Assembly (NCBI GenBank): GCA_902595855.1
Contig: CACJRY010000002.1
Span: forward strand, 1 to 64,000
Source: an uncultured Alphaproteobacteria bacterium
GTDB taxonomy: Bacteria; Pseudomonadota; Alphaproteobacteria; HIMB59; GCA-002718135
DNA: 64,000 nucleotides
Direction: 5' to 3'
Below the pieces are notes generated by a model. It was not told the DNA's origin, searched no databases, and was given only the letters and a program-made list of their open reading frames with translations. Below, piece by piece: positions 17,103-27,722 of the stretch (the first letter of the stretch is position 1; each line of letters begins with the position of its first letter). A program made the position numbers and the translations under genes.

Positions 17103-18295
17103 TGAAAAATTTTTCATGGAATATCGAATATAAATCAAAAAAAAATAAAGCAAGAGCAGGAACATTAACTACTCCTCATGGTAAAATTAGTACCCCTGCA
17201 TTTATTTTTTGTGCAACTAAGGGAGCTTTAAAAGCATCAACTACTAATTTAGCTAAAGAAAACAATGCTCAAATTATATTATCTAATACCTATCATTTAA
17301 TGTTGCAACCTGGAGGTAATCTAATTTCAAATCATGGTGGATTACATAAATTTTTAAACTGGGATGGACCAATGCTAACAGATAGTGGGGGTTTTCAAAT
17401 TTTTTCTTTAGGTCATGGCTCTGTTGCAGATGAAATTAAAGGCAGAACAAACACCAAAAGAAATAAGACACTTCTCAGCATAAGTGAAGAGGGGTGTTTA
17501 TTCAAATCATATTTAGACGGATCCCTTAAACTATTATCACCTGAAAAATCTATAGAAATTCAAAGAGATATTGGTGCTGATTTAATTTTAGTTTTTGATG
17601 AATGCACGCCTTTTCATGTAGATAAAACTTATACAGAAAGCTCAATGAGAAGAAGTCACAGATGGGCAATTAGATCACTGAGTCGTTTCAATGCATCTAT
17701 TAAATATAAACCTAACTGCGGCTCAGCAGGTGAACAAAAACTTTATGGTATTGTTCAAGGCGGTATTTATGAAGATCTTCGTGAAGAAAGTATAGATTTT
17801 AACTTGAATAAAATTGATACGTTTGGAATTGCAATTGGTGGGAGTCTTGGTTCATCAAAAGAAGAAATGTATAAAGTTGTTGAATTCACAGCTCCAAAGT
17901 TAGGAACAAAACATCCAATACATCTTTTGGGAATTGGAGACTCAAGTGATATCTGGAAATTAGTTAAAAGTGGCATTGATACATTTGATTGTGTTAGTCC
18001 AACCAGATTAGCAAGACATGGTTCAGCACTAGTGAAAGGGAAGGTAGGAAAAATAAATATTAAGAATAATGAGTGTTCTAATGATTTATCTCCTATTGAT
18101 ATAAATTGTGGTTGTTCAACTTGTAAAAACTATTCATTAGCTTATCTCCATCATTTATTTAAAGCAGGTGAATTGCTTGGTCTGCAACTTATTACTGCTC
18201 ACAATATTTATTTTATGAATGAATTAATGGAACTAATTAGGGATTCTATTAAAAATGATAGGTTAGAAGAGGCAGAGAGGGATTGGTTTAATTAA
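17102..18295 (+). CDS. tgt: tRNA-guanine transglycosylase
   Basis: 397 residues. Contains [11 protein letters not shown] with D94 as a catalytic aspartate, the loop [26 protein letters not shown] and the zinc site CGCSTC plus a downstream histidine. It swaps guanine 34 for preQ1 in tRNAs with GUN anticodons. Directly preceded by the precursor transporter. No queA or other queuosine genes lie in the window. It overlaps the convergent cobT by 8 bp. Confidence 0.95.
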   Translation: MKNFSWNIEYKSKKNKARAGTLTTPHGKISTPAFIFCATKGALKASTTNLAKENNAQIILSNTYHLMLQPGGNLISNHGGLHKFLNWDGPMLTDSGGFQIFSLGHGSVADEIKGRTNTKRNKTLLSISEEGCLFKSYLDGSLKLLSPEKSIEIQRDIGADLILVFDECTPFHVDKTYTESSMRRSHRWAIRSLSRFNASIKYKPNCGSAGEQKLYGIVQGGIYEDLREESIDFNLNKIDTFGIAIGGSLGSSKEEMYKVVEFTAPKLGTKHPIHLLGIGDSSDIWKLVKSGIDTFDCVSPTRLARHGSALVKGKVGKINIKNNECSNDLSPIDINCGCSTCKNYSLAYLHHLFKAGELLGLQLITAHNIYFMNELMELIRDSIKNDRLEEAERDWFN

Positions 18296-20066
18296 TTTGA
18301 AATATTTCAGACAGCTCATTAAGAAGAACTTCTCCTAATTGATCAACATCCATAATGGTAATCGCTTTTGAATAATATCTTGAAACATCATGGCCAATAC
18401 CAATAGCAACTAGCTCAATTTGTTTTTGACTTTCTATCTGATTAATCACATCTCTTAAATTTCTTTCAAGATAGTTTCCAGGATTAACTGAAAGTGTTGA
18501 GTCGTCTACAGGCGCTCCATCACTAATCACAATAAGAATTTTTCTTTTTTCTTGCCTATTTCTTAATCTGTTATTAGCCCATAATAGAGCTTCTCCATCA
18601 ATATTTTCTTTTAAAATACCTTCTCTTAAAAGTAGTCCTAAGTTTTGTTTTGATCTTCTTGAGGGAGAGTCTGCTGATTTATAAACAATATGTCTTAAAT
18701 CATTTAATCTTCCTGGATTGCTAGGTTTGCCATTTTTTATCCATTTTTCTCTTGAGGCACCACCTTTCCATGCTTTAGTTGTGAAACCAAGAATTTCAGT
18801 TTTTATAAGACATCTCTCAAGAGTTTTCGCCAAAATATCACTACACAATGCTGCGACTGTAATTGGTCTACCTCTCATAGATCCTGAATTGTCAATTAGT
18901 AGCGATACGACAGTATCTTTGAATTCAACCTCTTTTTCTTGCTTGTAAGACAACTTATTTTGAGGGTTAGCAATTATTCTTGATAATCTGGAGGTGTCTA
19001 AGTAGCCCTCTTCCATATTAAAGTCCCAATTTCTATTTTGTTGGGCAAGAAGCTTTCGTTGAAGTCTATTTGCAATTTTTGTTATCAAGGGCAAGAAAGA
19101 AAACACCTGTTTATCTAAGTTATATCGCAATTTTTCTAATTCTTTTTGATCACAAAGTTCGTTTGCATTAATTACTTCGTCATAATCTTTTGTGAAAGAT
19201 TTATATTCCTCAGTAAAGTTTTTATTTTCAATTTTAGGAAAGTATTCAATTTCACCTTCTGATGAGTCTTCGCTAATTTCATCACTTTCCTCCATGGAGA
19301 CAGCTTCTTGTAAGTCTAAAGTACTGCTATCAGTTTCTGTTTTACTTTGATTATTATCATTTTTATTTTGTTCATTACTGTCTTTTTGATCTTTATCATT
19401 ATCTATCTCATTGTCTTGATTTATATCATCTGAAGTTTTTTGATTTTCATTTTGATCAAAAAACCCATAATCTTCCAAATATTTTTTAATTTTGGACCCA
19501 AAGGTTATTTGATTATTAATACTTTTTGTCAAATCTTTAAAAACTTTTTCATAATCATTTCCAAATTTATCTTTAATAAATTTTCTATTTTTTTTGTTAT
19601 GCTCCCCTAAATCTAGATTTAAGAATTTTTCATAGGCAACATACTTAAATGCTTCCGCTATATTAATCTGATCATTGTGAGAATTTTTTTTTAAATCTAA
19701 AATATGTTTCTTTGTTATATTTGATTTAATTCCCTTAAAAAAAAATGATCCTTTTGCTTCAATTCTTGATTGCTCCAAAGAATTAAAAATCTCATTTGAG
19801 AATTCGCTATTATTAATTAAATCATTATGAATTTCTTTAGAATGAAACCTAAATTCAAGTGCTAATGAGTCTGCTTCAGCTCTAATATAGGTTAAGTTTT
19901 TTTTAATACTTTCTAAGTTAGGTTCTGTTAAATTTATTAAATTACCTTCAATAGAAGAATTTTCTTTTGTGAAACTGATTTCTACTAAGTTATTCTTACT
20001 AATAGATTTTGTAGTAGCGGTGAGTGATTTTTTAAATTCTTCTAAAATATCTTCATTCTTTAACAT
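18288..20066 (-). CDS. cobT: Cobaltochelatase subunit CobT (VWA protein)
   Basis: 592 residues. An N-terminal helical domain is followed by a very acidic, Asp/Asn/Glu/Ser-rich linker at about 203-275 and a C-terminal von Willebrand A domain whose metal site is DNSGS (392-396). CobT is the MoxR-VWA partner of CobS; with CobN they insert cobalt into hydrogenobyrinate diamide. No cobN or other corrin genes lie here. The CobST pair is kept in some alphaproteobacteria without full cobalamin synthesis, so its target may be another one. Overlaps cobS by 14 bp. Confidence 0.92.
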   Translation of the reverse strand: MLKNEDILEEFKKSLTATTKSISKNNLVEISFTKENSSIEGNLINLTEPNLESIKKNLTYIRAEADSLALEFRFHSKEIHNDLINNSEFSNEIFNSLEQSRIEAKGSFFFKGIKSNITKKHILDLKKNSHNDQINIAEAFKYVAYEKFLNLDLGEHNKKNRKFIKDKFGNDYEKVFKDLTKSINNQITFGSKIKKYLEDYGFFDQNENQKTSDDINQDNEIDNDKDQKDSNEQNKNDNNQSKTETDSSTLDLQEAVSMEESDEISEDSSEGEIEYFPKIENKNFTEEYKSFTKDYDEVINANELCDQKELEKLRYNLDKQVFSFLPLITKIANRLQRKLLAQQNRNWDFNMEEGYLDTSRLSRIIANPQNKLSYKQEKEVEFKDTVVSLLIDNSGSMRGRPITVAALCSDILAKTLERCLIKTEILGFTTKAWKGGASREKWIKNGKPSNPGRLNDLRHIVYKSADSPSRRSKQNLGLLLREGILKENIDGEALLWANNRLRNRQEKRKILIVISDGAPVDDSTLSVNPGNYLERNLRDVINQIESQKQIELVAIGIGHDVSRYYSKAITIMDVDQLGEVLLNELSEIFQIN

Positions 20067-21018
20067 TCGCTACCTTTGCATCTGAAATATCAATGCCAAA
20101 TGAGCGCTGAAAATATTCCTCAATAATAGGTCTTTCAAGCTCATCACATCTATTTAGAAATGAAAGCTTAAATGCATATTCGATATCATCAAATATTAAA
20201 TAATTCTCAGCCCAAGTTAAAACTGTTCTTGGGCTCATAACCGTTGAAATATCACCACTTATAAAACCTGATCTACTTAAATCAGCTGTTGCCACCATTG
20301 ATTTAATGATTTCTTTTCCATTTTTGTTATTAAGTTTTTTGATTTTACTTAAAATAATCTGCTCTTCCTCATTATTTTCTAAATAATTTAAAATTGTAAC
20401 TATATTCCAACGGTCCATTTGACCCTGATTAATTTGTTGAGTGCCGTGATATAATCCAGAAGTGTCTCCTAAACCAACAGTATTAGCTGTTCCAAATAAT
20501 CGAAAATATTTATTTGGTTTAATGACCCTTGATTGATCAAGTAAAGTTAATCTTCCCTCAGTCTCTAAAATTCTTTGTATAACAAACATTACATCAGGTC
20601 TTCCAGCATCATATTCATCAAATACAAGTGCAACAGGATTTGAATATGCCCATGGTAAAATTCCATCTTGAAACTCTGTTATTTGTTTTCCATCCTTCAA
20701 AACAATAGCATCTTTACCAATTAAATCTATTCTACTTATGTGACTATCGAGATTTATCCGAATGCATGGCCAATTTAGTCTTGCAGCAACTTGTTCTATA
20801 TGGGTTGATTTACCAGTACCATGATATCCCTGAATAAGCACCCTTCTATTATTCGCAAATCCAGCAAGTATTGAAGTTGTTGTTTCAGGATCGAATCGAT
20901 AACTCAAATCAATCTTAGGAACATGTTCGGTGATTTTTTCAAAACCAAAGACTTCAAAATTGCACTTAAAACCGAACATATCCAGAGTGTTAATTAGTTT
21001 ATTAGGTTGTGTTTCCAT
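20053..21018 (-). CDS. cobS: Cobaltochelatase subunit CobS (AAA+ ATPase)
   Basis: 321 residues. Walker A GYHGTGKS (64-71), Walker B LVFDEYD (131-137), sensor region [19 protein letters not shown] and the arginine-bearing QGQMDRW. It is the MoxR-like AAA+ motor that forms a ring with CobT. The order cobT-cobS-J protein, with bolA divergent, is conserved in alphaproteobacteria. Overlaps the J-protein gene by 17 bp. Confidence 0.93.
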   Translation of the reverse strand: METQPNKLINTLDMFGFKCNFEVFGFEKITEHVPKIDLSYRFDPETTTSILAGFANNRRVLIQGYHGTGKSTHIEQVAARLNWPCIRINLDSHISRIDLIGKDAIVLKDGKQITEFQDGILPWAYSNPVALVFDEYDAGRPDVMFVIQRILETEGRLTLLDQSRVIKPNKYFRLFGTANTVGLGDTSGLYHGTQQINQGQMDRWNIVTILNYLENNEEEQIILSKIKKLNNKNGKEIIKSMVATADLSRSGFISGDISTVMSPRTVLTWAENYLIFDDIEYAFKLSFLNRCDELERPIIEEYFQRSFGIDISDAKVANVKE

Positions 21019-21601
21019 TTTTCTTTATAAATTTTTTTAATAGTAGTTTGTAAGACTCATTTATTTGCTTGAACTTTTCTTCAGCTTTTTTATTATTTCC
21101 ATTTACATCAGGATGAAAGATTTTCACTAACTTTTTGTAATTTTTTTTAATTTTTTCAAGTGAAATTGGCATTTCCAGATCTAAATCTTTTAAAGCTCTA
21201 GTTTCTTCAATTGTAAAAGATTCATCAAATAGCTTATTTTTAAAATAATTATCATTAATTTTATCATCTTCAGAATTAATAAACTCATCTGCAAATCTTT
21301 TAAATTCATCAAAAGTATCTTTATAATTACCCTTAAGTGGCCAAGAAGGTCTATCCCACACTGTATCATTTCTCATAGAATGCTCAATTTGATCTACAGT
21401 CATACCTTTATAAAAATCCCATGATTTATTGTATTCTTTAACGTGATTTAAACAAAAATAGAAATATTCATTTAATCTAATTCTGGACTTAGGAGCTCTA
21501 AATTCACCCTTTTCATTACATTCATATGAGTCACATTTTTTAAATGAGTGTTTTTCCCATGATAAATTATTTTTTTGAATATCAAATTTAAATTTGTTCA
21601 T
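21002..21601 (-). CDS. J-domain protein with N-terminal cysteine motif
   Basis: 199 residues from the ATG at 21601; a longer reading adds 28 hydrophobic codons that would run into bolA. The N-terminal half has CDSYEC and, ~35 residues on, YFCLNHVKEYNKSWDFYKGM, a possible metal-binding knuckle specific to this alphaproteobacterial family. The C-terminal J domain (about 135-190) has HPD at 163-165, which activates Hsp70 ATPase. It may recruit DnaK to CobST or to BolA-linked iron-sulfur work; this is inference from gene order. Confidence 0.85.
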   Translation of the reverse strand: MNKFKFDIQKNNLSWEKHSFKKCDSYECNEKGEFRAPKSRIRLNEYFYFCLNHVKEYNKSWDFYKGMTVDQIEHSMRNDTVWDRPSWPLKGNYKDTFDEFKRFADEFINSEDDKINDNYFKNKLFDESFTIEETRALKDLDLEMPISLEKIKKNYKKLVKIFHPDVNGNNKKAEEKFKQINESYKLLLKKFIKKNGNTT

Positions 21602-21623
21602 AAAATGTATATAGTTTAAAATA

Positions 21624-21878
21624 ATGAATCGCACAAAAAGAATACATAATATTTTAAAAAAACATTTTAATGAAACGACTAGCATAGTAAAAAATAATTC
21701 AATTTTGCATAAAGGTCATAATAATTTTGATGGAAAAGGAGAAACTCACATTTTTATTCAGATAAATAAAAATTCTAAATTGAAGTTAAACAGATTAGAA
21801 ATTCATAGAAAAATAAATTTTTTATTAAGGAAAGAGTTTGAGAGTGGTTTACATTCATTAGAAATAAAAATTATTTGA
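21624..21878 (+). CDS. bolA: BolA family protein
   Basis: 84 residues, short for the family. The core GKGETHIFIQINKNSKLKLNRLEIHRKINFLLRKEF matches BolA, with the histidine of HRKIN in the position used to bind iron-sulfur clusters with monothiol glutaredoxins. Divergent from the J-protein gene with a 22 bp gap, and convergent with the CorC gene with an 8 bp overlap. Which BolA subtype it is cannot be settled here. Confidence 0.85.
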   Translation: MNRTKRIHNILKKHFNETTSIVKNNSILHKGHNNFDGKGETHIFIQINKNSKLKLNRLEIHRKINFLLRKEFESGLHSLEIKII

Positions 21879-23127
21879 TAATTTTTACCTCAATTTTTGA
21901 GATTTGCTTTCTGGAATGTGATAACACTTTGTAATTAAAATAATCATCTTTTACTTCCTCTCCAAACAAAGGAATTCTTTTAGCAATTTCTAATATTTGA
22001 CCAGAGATTGTTGAAGCTTCGCTTAAAGGTGCATCAAGATCAAAATGTTTATACAAATCTCTAAGATTACTCTCACCGTTTGTAATAATTGTACCATTAT
22101 CTATTTTTGTAAATTGTTCATTACCCAAATCAACTTCGTCAACTATTTCTCCAACTATTTCTTCGATAATATCTTCAAGAGTAATAAGCCCTAGTAATTC
22201 ACCATATTCATCCACAACAAAAGCTATATGTTCTTTTTTATTTTTAAAGGCAGCCAATTGCTCCAAAAGATTAGTTGTTTCAGGAATAAACCAAGGTTTT
22301 GATATTTTATCAAAAATTATTTCTTTAGAACTCTCTTTTTTTGATAGATCAATGTTTAACGTTCTTACATTTAGCAGTCCTATAATATTTTCAGGATTAT
22401 TTTTCCAAAAAGGAATTCTTGTATATCGAGAACTATTTATTTTTTTAATGATTTCATCTATTTCTAATGAACTATCAATTGAATAAATATTTTTTCTATG
22501 AGTAAATACCTCTTCTACTGTAGTATCATTTAGTGTGAGTATGCTTTGCAGCATATCTTTTTCGTGTTCTGAGTCAGGATTTGAAGTTTTATACGTATCT
22601 ATGACACTTTGAAGCTCTTCCTCTGACTGTTCATCACTAAATTTATTATCCTCTTTTTTATTTTTTAAAAAAATCTTTTTTACAATTAAGTTTATTAAAA
22701 ATATTAATGGGTACAGAAGTCTGCTAAGATAAAAAATTATTGGTGCAATTTGTAAAGAAGTTCTATTTGGTTTACCTAAAGAATAAGTTTTAGGAAGTAT
22801 TTCTGCAAATATAACAATCACAATAGTCATAATTATTGTTGCATAAAATATTCCACTTACACCAAATAAATCATATAAAACTGCTGTAGCAAGAGATGAA
22901 GCAAGTATATTGACTAAATTATTAGACAACAAAAGTGCTGAAATTACATTTTCAAGATTATCCAAAAGTTTAAGTAAATATTTTGCTCTTTTATTTCCTT
23001 TTTTAAACTTAAGAAGTATTCTTGGTTTAGAAGAAGCAGTTAATGCTGTTTCTGAACCAGACAAAAAACCTGATATTATAACAAGCAAACCTAAGCATAT
23101 TAGAAGTATAATCGTTATAGTTGACAT
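21871..23127 (-). CDS. CNNM/CorC-HlyC family membrane protein
   Basis: 418 residues: N-terminal DUF21 (CNNM) domain with about four membrane helices (1-155), a tandem CBS pair (about 200-320, with HIAFVVDEYGELLGLITLEDIIEEIVGEI) and the C-terminal CorC_HlyC domain. Family members take part in magnesium/cobalt efflux or are tied to it. Eight bp separate it from aroB downstream on the same strand; the pair with aroB and aroK is common in alphaproteobacteria. Confidence 0.9.
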   Translation of the reverse strand: MSTITIILLICLGLLVIISGFLSGSETALTASSKPRILLKFKKGNKRAKYLLKLLDNLENVISALLLSNNLVNILASSLATAVLYDLFGVSGIFYATIIMTIVIVIFAEILPKTYSLGKPNRTSLQIAPIIFYLSRLLYPLIFLINLIVKKIFLKNKKEDNKFSDEQSEEELQSVIDTYKTSNPDSEHEKDMLQSILTLNDTTVEEVFTHRKNIYSIDSSLEIDEIIKKINSSRYTRIPFWKNNPENIIGLLNVRTLNIDLSKKESSKEIIFDKISKPWFIPETTNLLEQLAAFKNKKEHIAFVVDEYGELLGLITLEDIIEEIVGEIVDEVDLGNEQFTKIDNGTIITNGESNLRDLYKHFDLDAPLSEASTISGQILEIAKRIPLFGEEVKDDYFNYKVLSHSRKQISKIEVKIIK

Positions 23128-23135
23128 AAATATAA

Positions 23136-24203
23136 TTATTTAATTATTTTCTGTATATTTTTTAAGCTTATATTTTGTTTTAAAAAAGCATTACCAATAT
23201 TTTTTAATATTACAAAATTTATTTTATCCCCAACAACTTTTTTGTCTTTGCTTATAATTTTAAATATTTTTTTATCAAACATTCTAGGATCTGATATGGG
23301 TAAGTTATTAGATATAAAGTGATTTTTGATTTCATTTAAATCTTTGTAAGATAAATAATTAAGTTTCTGCGAAATAGTTGATGCAATAATCATTCCAATG
23401 GAAATTGCTTCTCCGTGAGTTAACTTTCTATTATAGTTATAATATGTTTCAAGCGCATGTCCAAATGTATGACCAAAATTAAGTATAGCTCTTGAATTTC
23501 GATTTTGTAGTTTTTCTTTTTCATCTTTAAGCACATATTCTTTTTTTATTAAAATACTTTTGTAAATAGCATAGGTAATAATCTTAAGATTAAAATTAAA
23601 TAAATTTTTAGCATTTTTATTTAACCAAATAAAAAATCTCTTATCTTTAATAATGCTATGTTTTACTATTTCTGCATAACCAGATAAAAATTCTCTTTTT
23701 GGTAAGGTTGACAAAATGCTTGGATCAATTATTACTTGTTTTGGTTGATAAAAAGTTCCTACAAGGTTTTTACCATAATTTGTATTAATTCCATTTTTTC
23801 CACCTATTGAACTATCAACTTGAGAGAGTAAAGTTGTAGGCACCAATACAAGTTCTATTCCTCTTAAGACTGTGCTTGCAACAAAACCAGCTAAATCTCC
23901 TAGCGTTCCACCACCTATTGCAACTAAAATACTTTTTCTATCAACTCCTAAATTCAAAATGTTGTTACATAATTTAGAAAAATGTTGAAATGATTTAATT
24001 TTTTCTGAACAGCTAATTGTAATATATTTTTGACTTTGGTAATTCCTTACTGTTTTGAAAGTTTTAAAAACTTTTTTATCTATTATAAAAATCACATTAT
24101 TATTTTTACTAATAATATTTTCTAATTTTTTTTTAATAGAATATGATTCTATTTCAATTGAATATTTTTTATCTTTTGTTGAGATATTAATTTTTTTTAT
24201 CAT
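23136..24203 (-). CDS. aroB: 3-dehydroquinate synthase
   Basis: 355 residues from the ATG at 24203; the longer reading would overlap aroK by 68 bp. NAD-binding GGGTLGDLAGFVASTVLRG and LVPTTLLSQVDSSIGGKNGIN are classic, and metal ligands lie in EIVKHSIIKD, NFGHTFGHALE and LTHGEAIS. Second step of the shikimate pathway. It overlaps aroK by 17 bp, so the two enzymes are made together. Confidence 0.95.
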   Translation of the reverse strand: MIKKINISTKDKKYSIEIESYSIKKKLENIISKNNNVIFIIDKKVFKTFKTVRNYQSQKYITISCSEKIKSFQHFSKLCNNILNLGVDRKSILVAIGGGTLGDLAGFVASTVLRGIELVLVPTTLLSQVDSSIGGKNGINTNYGKNLVGTFYQPKQVIIDPSILSTLPKREFLSGYAEIVKHSIIKDKRFFIWLNKNAKNLFNFNLKIITYAIYKSILIKKEYVLKDEKEKLQNRNSRAILNFGHTFGHALETYYNYNRKLTHGEAISIGMIIASTISQKLNYLSYKDLNEIKNHFISNNLPISDPRMFDKKIFKIISKDKKVVGDKINFVILKNIGNAFLKQNISLKNIQKIIK

Positions 24204-24723
24204 AAATTTTGAAATTTTTTTTAAGTTCATTGATTGTATCATTAATTGACTCACAGTTTTTTATTGTTAAGTCAGCTTGCTTATAAAAATTCTCTCGTTT
24301 AATGTACAATTCTTTTAATTTTATTTTTATATTAGCATTTTTTATCAGCGGTCTTTTTTTAGAATTTTCTAATCTTTTGTTTAGAGTATTAATATCAACA
24401 TTAAGATAAATATTAAATGAATTTTTTTTAATAATTTTTCTTAACTTTAAACTAGTCATTACTCCTCCACCAAGTGCAATAACGTAATTTTTTTTAAAAA
24501 GAATTTTACTTATGAATTTTTCTTCAAGGTCTCTAAAATAGGCTTCTCCAAAGTCATTAAATATTTGATTAATTGATTTTCCAGTTTCTTTTTCTATTAA
24601 AGAGTCTGTATCTAAAAAATCGTAATTTAATATTTTAGCAAATTTACTACCAATAATTGTTTTTCCTGAGCCCATCATGCCACAAAAAGTGATGTTAAGT
24701 TTATTAAAGTTGCTTAAAATCAT
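24187..24723 (-). CDS. aroK: Shikimate kinase
   Basis: 178 residues. P-loop GMMGSGKT near 15-22, DTDSLIEKETGKSINQIF for shikimate binding (Asp), the FRDLEE motif and the GGG of the substrate loop (ALGGGVMTS), followed by the lid RPLI. Phosphorylates shikimate. First gene of the leftward aroK-aroB-corC run; the promoter must lie in the ~100 bp gap to the small ORF at 24824. Confidence 0.94.
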   Translation of the reverse strand: MILSNFNKLNITFCGMMGSGKTIIGSKFAKILNYDFLDTDSLIEKETGKSINQIFNDFGEAYFRDLEEKFISKILFKKNYVIALGGGVMTSLKLRKIIKKNSFNIYLNVDINTLNKRLENSKKRPLIKNANIKIKLKELYIKRENFYKQADLTIKNCESINDTINELKKNFKIYDKKN

Positions 24724-24749
24724 TTTAGATTATGTATCTTATCTTATTA

Positions 24750-24780
24750 TTGACAAAATTAGGTTACAAAAAGAAATAAT
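24750..24780 (+). promoter_or_regulatory. Weak candidate promoter for the 24824 operon
   Basis: TTGACA at 24750-24755, with AATAAT at 24775-24780 (spacing 19) or GAAATA at 24773-24778 (spacing 17). It lies in the gap between aroK and the rightward small-membrane-protein gene. The -35 is perfect but the -10 is poor, so the call is tentative. Confidence 0.3.
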
Positions 24781-24823
24781 TTTAAAAATGAACTAATTCC
24801 TGTAAAAGACATTGCTAATTTAA

Positions 24824-24952
24824 ATGAAAATAACTTATATTACTTTATTCCTTTTTGCAATTTTATTGATATTTTTTTTTATTATGTATTTTATTGATAT
24901 ACCTTCACCAGGCAAAATTATTACAGAAACATTCATACTAGAGGTAAAATAA
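24824..24952 (+). CDS. Small single-pass membrane protein (42 aa)
   Basis: Reads MKITYITLFLFAILLIFFF then IMYFIDIPSPGKIITETFILEVK and a stop. A membrane helix (about 4-25) is followed by a short tail with DIPSPGK. Its TAA shares a base with the ATG of the next gene (TAATG), and a GAGG Shine-Dalgarno for that gene (24941-24944) lies in its last codons, which supports real translation. I recall similar tiny alphaproteobacterial proteins with a DIP(P/A)P motif after one helix. Function unknown. Confidence 0.6.
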   Translation: MKITYITLFLFAILLIFFFIMYFIDIPSPGKIITETFILEVK

Positions 24953-26787
24953 TGTTTTTTAGGTTCCTTTTTATTAGTTTTATAGTCCTGTCAAATGTTT
25001 CAAAAGCATCAGAAGTGACTATAATAGAACTTCATAAAAACAAAAGTTTAGATCAATTAGTTTTAGAACAAGAAAATGAAACTCAAATTCAAAATAATGA
25101 AAATGGTTTAGTTAAAGAAGTCACAGAGGATACAAAAGATAATTCTAACAAAAATTTATCTGAAGTTAACCAAGATGATTCAGTTGAAGTAAATCAATTA
25201 GAGAATGAAAATAGCTCAGAAATTATAGATTCTGAAAAAGTAACTTTAGTTAGTTCAGAAAGTATATTTGATATAGATGAAGTATTGTTAAAATCTTATT
25301 TAACATCAATAAACCAGATTAATTCTCAAACTCTTAGTAAAGAGTTTTTAAAAATTTTATCAAGTGCAAAAACTGAAATAAATGACAATGATGCTAATAA
25401 AATATATTTTATAATAAAAAAACTTTATGAAACTGGTGAAATTCAAAAAGCCTACAACCTAATTAAAGAGAGTAATTTAGACTTTTTATCAAATAAGGAA
25501 TATTTAAGTTATTTCAAAACTATTGAATTAAATTATTTGCTGTCAACATTTAAACTTTCAGATGTTTGTGAACTTAAAACTCAGTTATTAGATGACTCAG
25601 TAGTTTTGCCAAATTTCCTTTTAGAAAAAACTGATATATTTTGTTTAAGTATAGAAAACAAGTTAGCAGAAGCAAAACTTTTAAATTCATTACTTTTAGA
25701 AAAAGAACCAACAAATGATAAAAATTTTCAAAAATTATTTGATTATACAATTTTAGAAAATAAAGAAGGAGTATTTTTTGATGGTATAAATTCATTACAG
25801 TCTGGAGATTTAATTTTCCTATATAGTGCCATGTTAAGGATAAATGAACTTCCTCTAACAGAAGAATTTATAGAAATTGATCCTCTTAACTTAGCAATAC
25901 CTGTTATATTAAGTGAAACAACTCCAATGAATATTAGAATAAAAGCAGCTAATAAATCATTTAATGACAATTTTACTTCTGAGGATATATTATCTGCTCT
26001 CTATCAATCAGTTGATTTTAATTCTGAACAATTTACTGAACCCAAACAAACTGTTCAAAATTTAAATGGAAATAATGAATTGATAATGGCTTTTTATTTT
26101 CAGCTGGTTAATAGACAAATATTTCCTGAAGATAGATTTAGGGTTTTAATGGAATTTTGGGAATTTTCAAAAAATAATGGCTATGAAAGTATAGCATATT
26201 CTCTATCTAAAAATATAATTGATACATTTACTCCATCATTAGAAAACTCAAAATATGGTTTGCAGATAGCCCAAGCACATATTTATAACAAAAACTATAA
26301 TAAAGCCTCCAAATGGTTGATTGTTATTGAGCAATCAGAAGGAAATCGATCTCAACTGGAATATATAAAATTTTTAATAGCATTAAGTGCAAATAGTGAT
26401 TTAAATACAATTGTTACTTTTTTAAATACAATAAATAATAATTTAGACTCAAACATTGATGTTAAAATTATTGAGACCCTAGATGTTCTTAATAGATTTT
26501 TTGAAATTCAAAATCCACAAATTTCTAATTTTGATTATGAATTTATACAAGATGAAAGATCAATGCCATCTTATTTCTTGATAAGAGATGTTAAAAAAAA
26601 TATTAATGAGATTAATAACCTAAATCTTTTTTTACTTTCGCTTATTTCAATGGATAGAAAAAATTGGCATGAAATACACCCAGAACATTTGAAACTTATG
26701 CTTGAAACTTTTAATGTTTATGATCAAGGATCTTTAATTAAGCCTATAATTTTAGAAGTTTTAAATGATTTAAATGTCATTAGATGA
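24952..26787 (+). CDS. Large periplasmic protein of unknown function, alpha-helical repeats
   Basis: 611 residues with a signal peptide (about 1-19, ending SKA). A low-complexity acidic Glu/Asn/Ser segment (about 40-90) is followed by helical, TPR-like or HEAT-like sequence to the end, for example YNKASKWLIVIEQSEGN. No enzyme motif is seen. A good Shine-Dalgarno GAGG lies 7 bases before the ATG. It overlaps accA by 4 bp and follows the 42-residue membrane protein with a shared base, so the three form an operon. The role is not known. Confidence 0.75.
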   Translation: MFFRFLFISFIVLSNVSKASEVTIIELHKNKSLDQLVLEQENETQIQNNENGLVKEVTEDTKDNSNKNLSEVNQDDSVEVNQLENENSSEIIDSEKVTLVSSESIFDIDEVLLKSYLTSINQINSQTLSKEFLKILSSAKTEINDNDANKIYFIIKKLYETGEIQKAYNLIKESNLDFLSNKEYLSYFKTIELNYLLSTFKLSDVCELKTQLLDDSVVLPNFLLEKTDIFCLSIENKLAEAKLLNSLLLEKEPTNDKNFQKLFDYTILENKEGVFFDGINSLQSGDLIFLYSAMLRINELPLTEEFIEIDPLNLAIPVILSETTPMNIRIKAANKSFNDNFTSEDILSALYQSVDFNSEQFTEPKQTVQNLNGNNELIMAFYFQLVNRQIFPEDRFRVLMEFWEFSKNNGYESIAYSLSKNIIDTFTPSLENSKYGLQIAQAHIYNKNYNKASKWLIVIEQSEGNRSQLEYIKFLIALSANSDLNTIVTFLNTINNNLDSNIDVKIIETLDVLNRFFEIQNPQISNFDYEFIQDERSMPSYFLIRDVKKNINEINNLNLFLLSLISMDRKNWHEIHPEHLKLMLETFNVYDQGSLIKPIILEVLNDLNVIR

Positions 26788-27722
26788 TTAGATATTTAGA
26801 TTTCGAAAATGATTTAGAAAAAATTGAAGATTTAATTAACAAGTTAGATATTAACAAGCAAAACTATAAATCTGAAAAAGAAAAATTATTAGATAAAAAA
26901 AACAACCTTTTAAAAAAAATTTATTCCAATTTAACTGCTTGGGAAAAAGTTCAAGTAGCAAGACATTCTAATAGACCGCATACAAAAGACTACATCAATT
27001 TAATTTTTGAAAATATTGTTTATCTCCATGGTGATAAAAAGTTTGCTGATGACTCAGCTATATTAGGGTGTTTGGGTGATATTTCAGGTCAATCAGTAAT
27101 GATTATAGGTACAGAAAAGGGTGACTCAATGGAGTCAAGAATTAAACATAATTTTGGTATGGCAAAACCTGAAGGATACAGGAAAGCTCAAAGATTGATG
27201 AATATTGCTGATAAATACAATTTACCAATTATCACTTTCGTTGATACTGCTGGCGCTTTTCCAGGTAAAGATGCTGAGGAGAGGGGTCAATCTGAGTCAA
27301 TAGCATCTTCGATTCAAACATCACTTAAAATAAGTTCTCCTATAATATCAATAATAATTGGTGAGGGTGGATCTGGTGGGGCTATTGCTTTAGCAACTGC
27401 AGATAAAGTATTGATGTTTGAGCATTCTATTTATTCGGTTATCTCACCTGAAGGTTGCGCATCAATTCTTTGGAGAAGTAATGATTATGTACAAAAGGCT
27501 GCTGAAAACTTAAAGCTTACTGCTCAGGATTGTCTAAAAAATAATATAATAGATACAATAGTAAAAGAGGTTGATGGAGGTGCTCATAGATTTCCTGAAA
27601 AACAATCTATAATATTGAAAAAAGCAATTATTGATGCAATAGACAGTCTTTCTTCGTTAGAAGCAAATACAAGACTCAAGTTAAGGAATGAGAAATTTCT
27701 TAATATGACTTCAGAAATTTAA
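26784..27722 (+). CDS. accA: Acetyl-CoA carboxylase carboxyltransferase subunit alpha
   Basis: 312 residues, normal length. A helical N-terminus (1-50) is followed by the crotonase-like fold, with [17 protein letters not shown], the CoA-binding [20 protein letters not shown] and [14 protein letters not shown], and [13 protein letters not shown]. With AccD it transfers the carboxyl group from biotin to acetyl-CoA in fatty acid synthesis. Shares TTAA with the convergent secA. Confidence 0.95.
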   Translation: MIRYLDFENDLEKIEDLINKLDINKQNYKSEKEKLLDKKNNLLKKIYSNLTAWEKVQVARHSNRPHTKDYINLIFENIVYLHGDKKFADDSAILGCLGDISGQSVMIIGTEKGDSMESRIKHNFGMAKPEGYRKAQRLMNIADKYNLPIITFVDTAGAFPGKDAEERGQSESIASSIQTSLKISSPIISIIIGEGGSGGAIALATADKVLMFEHSIYSVISPEGCASILWRSNDYVQKAAENLKLTAQDCLKNNIIDTIVKEVDGGAHRFPEKQSIILKKAIIDAIDSLSSLEANTRLKLRNEKFLNMTSEI

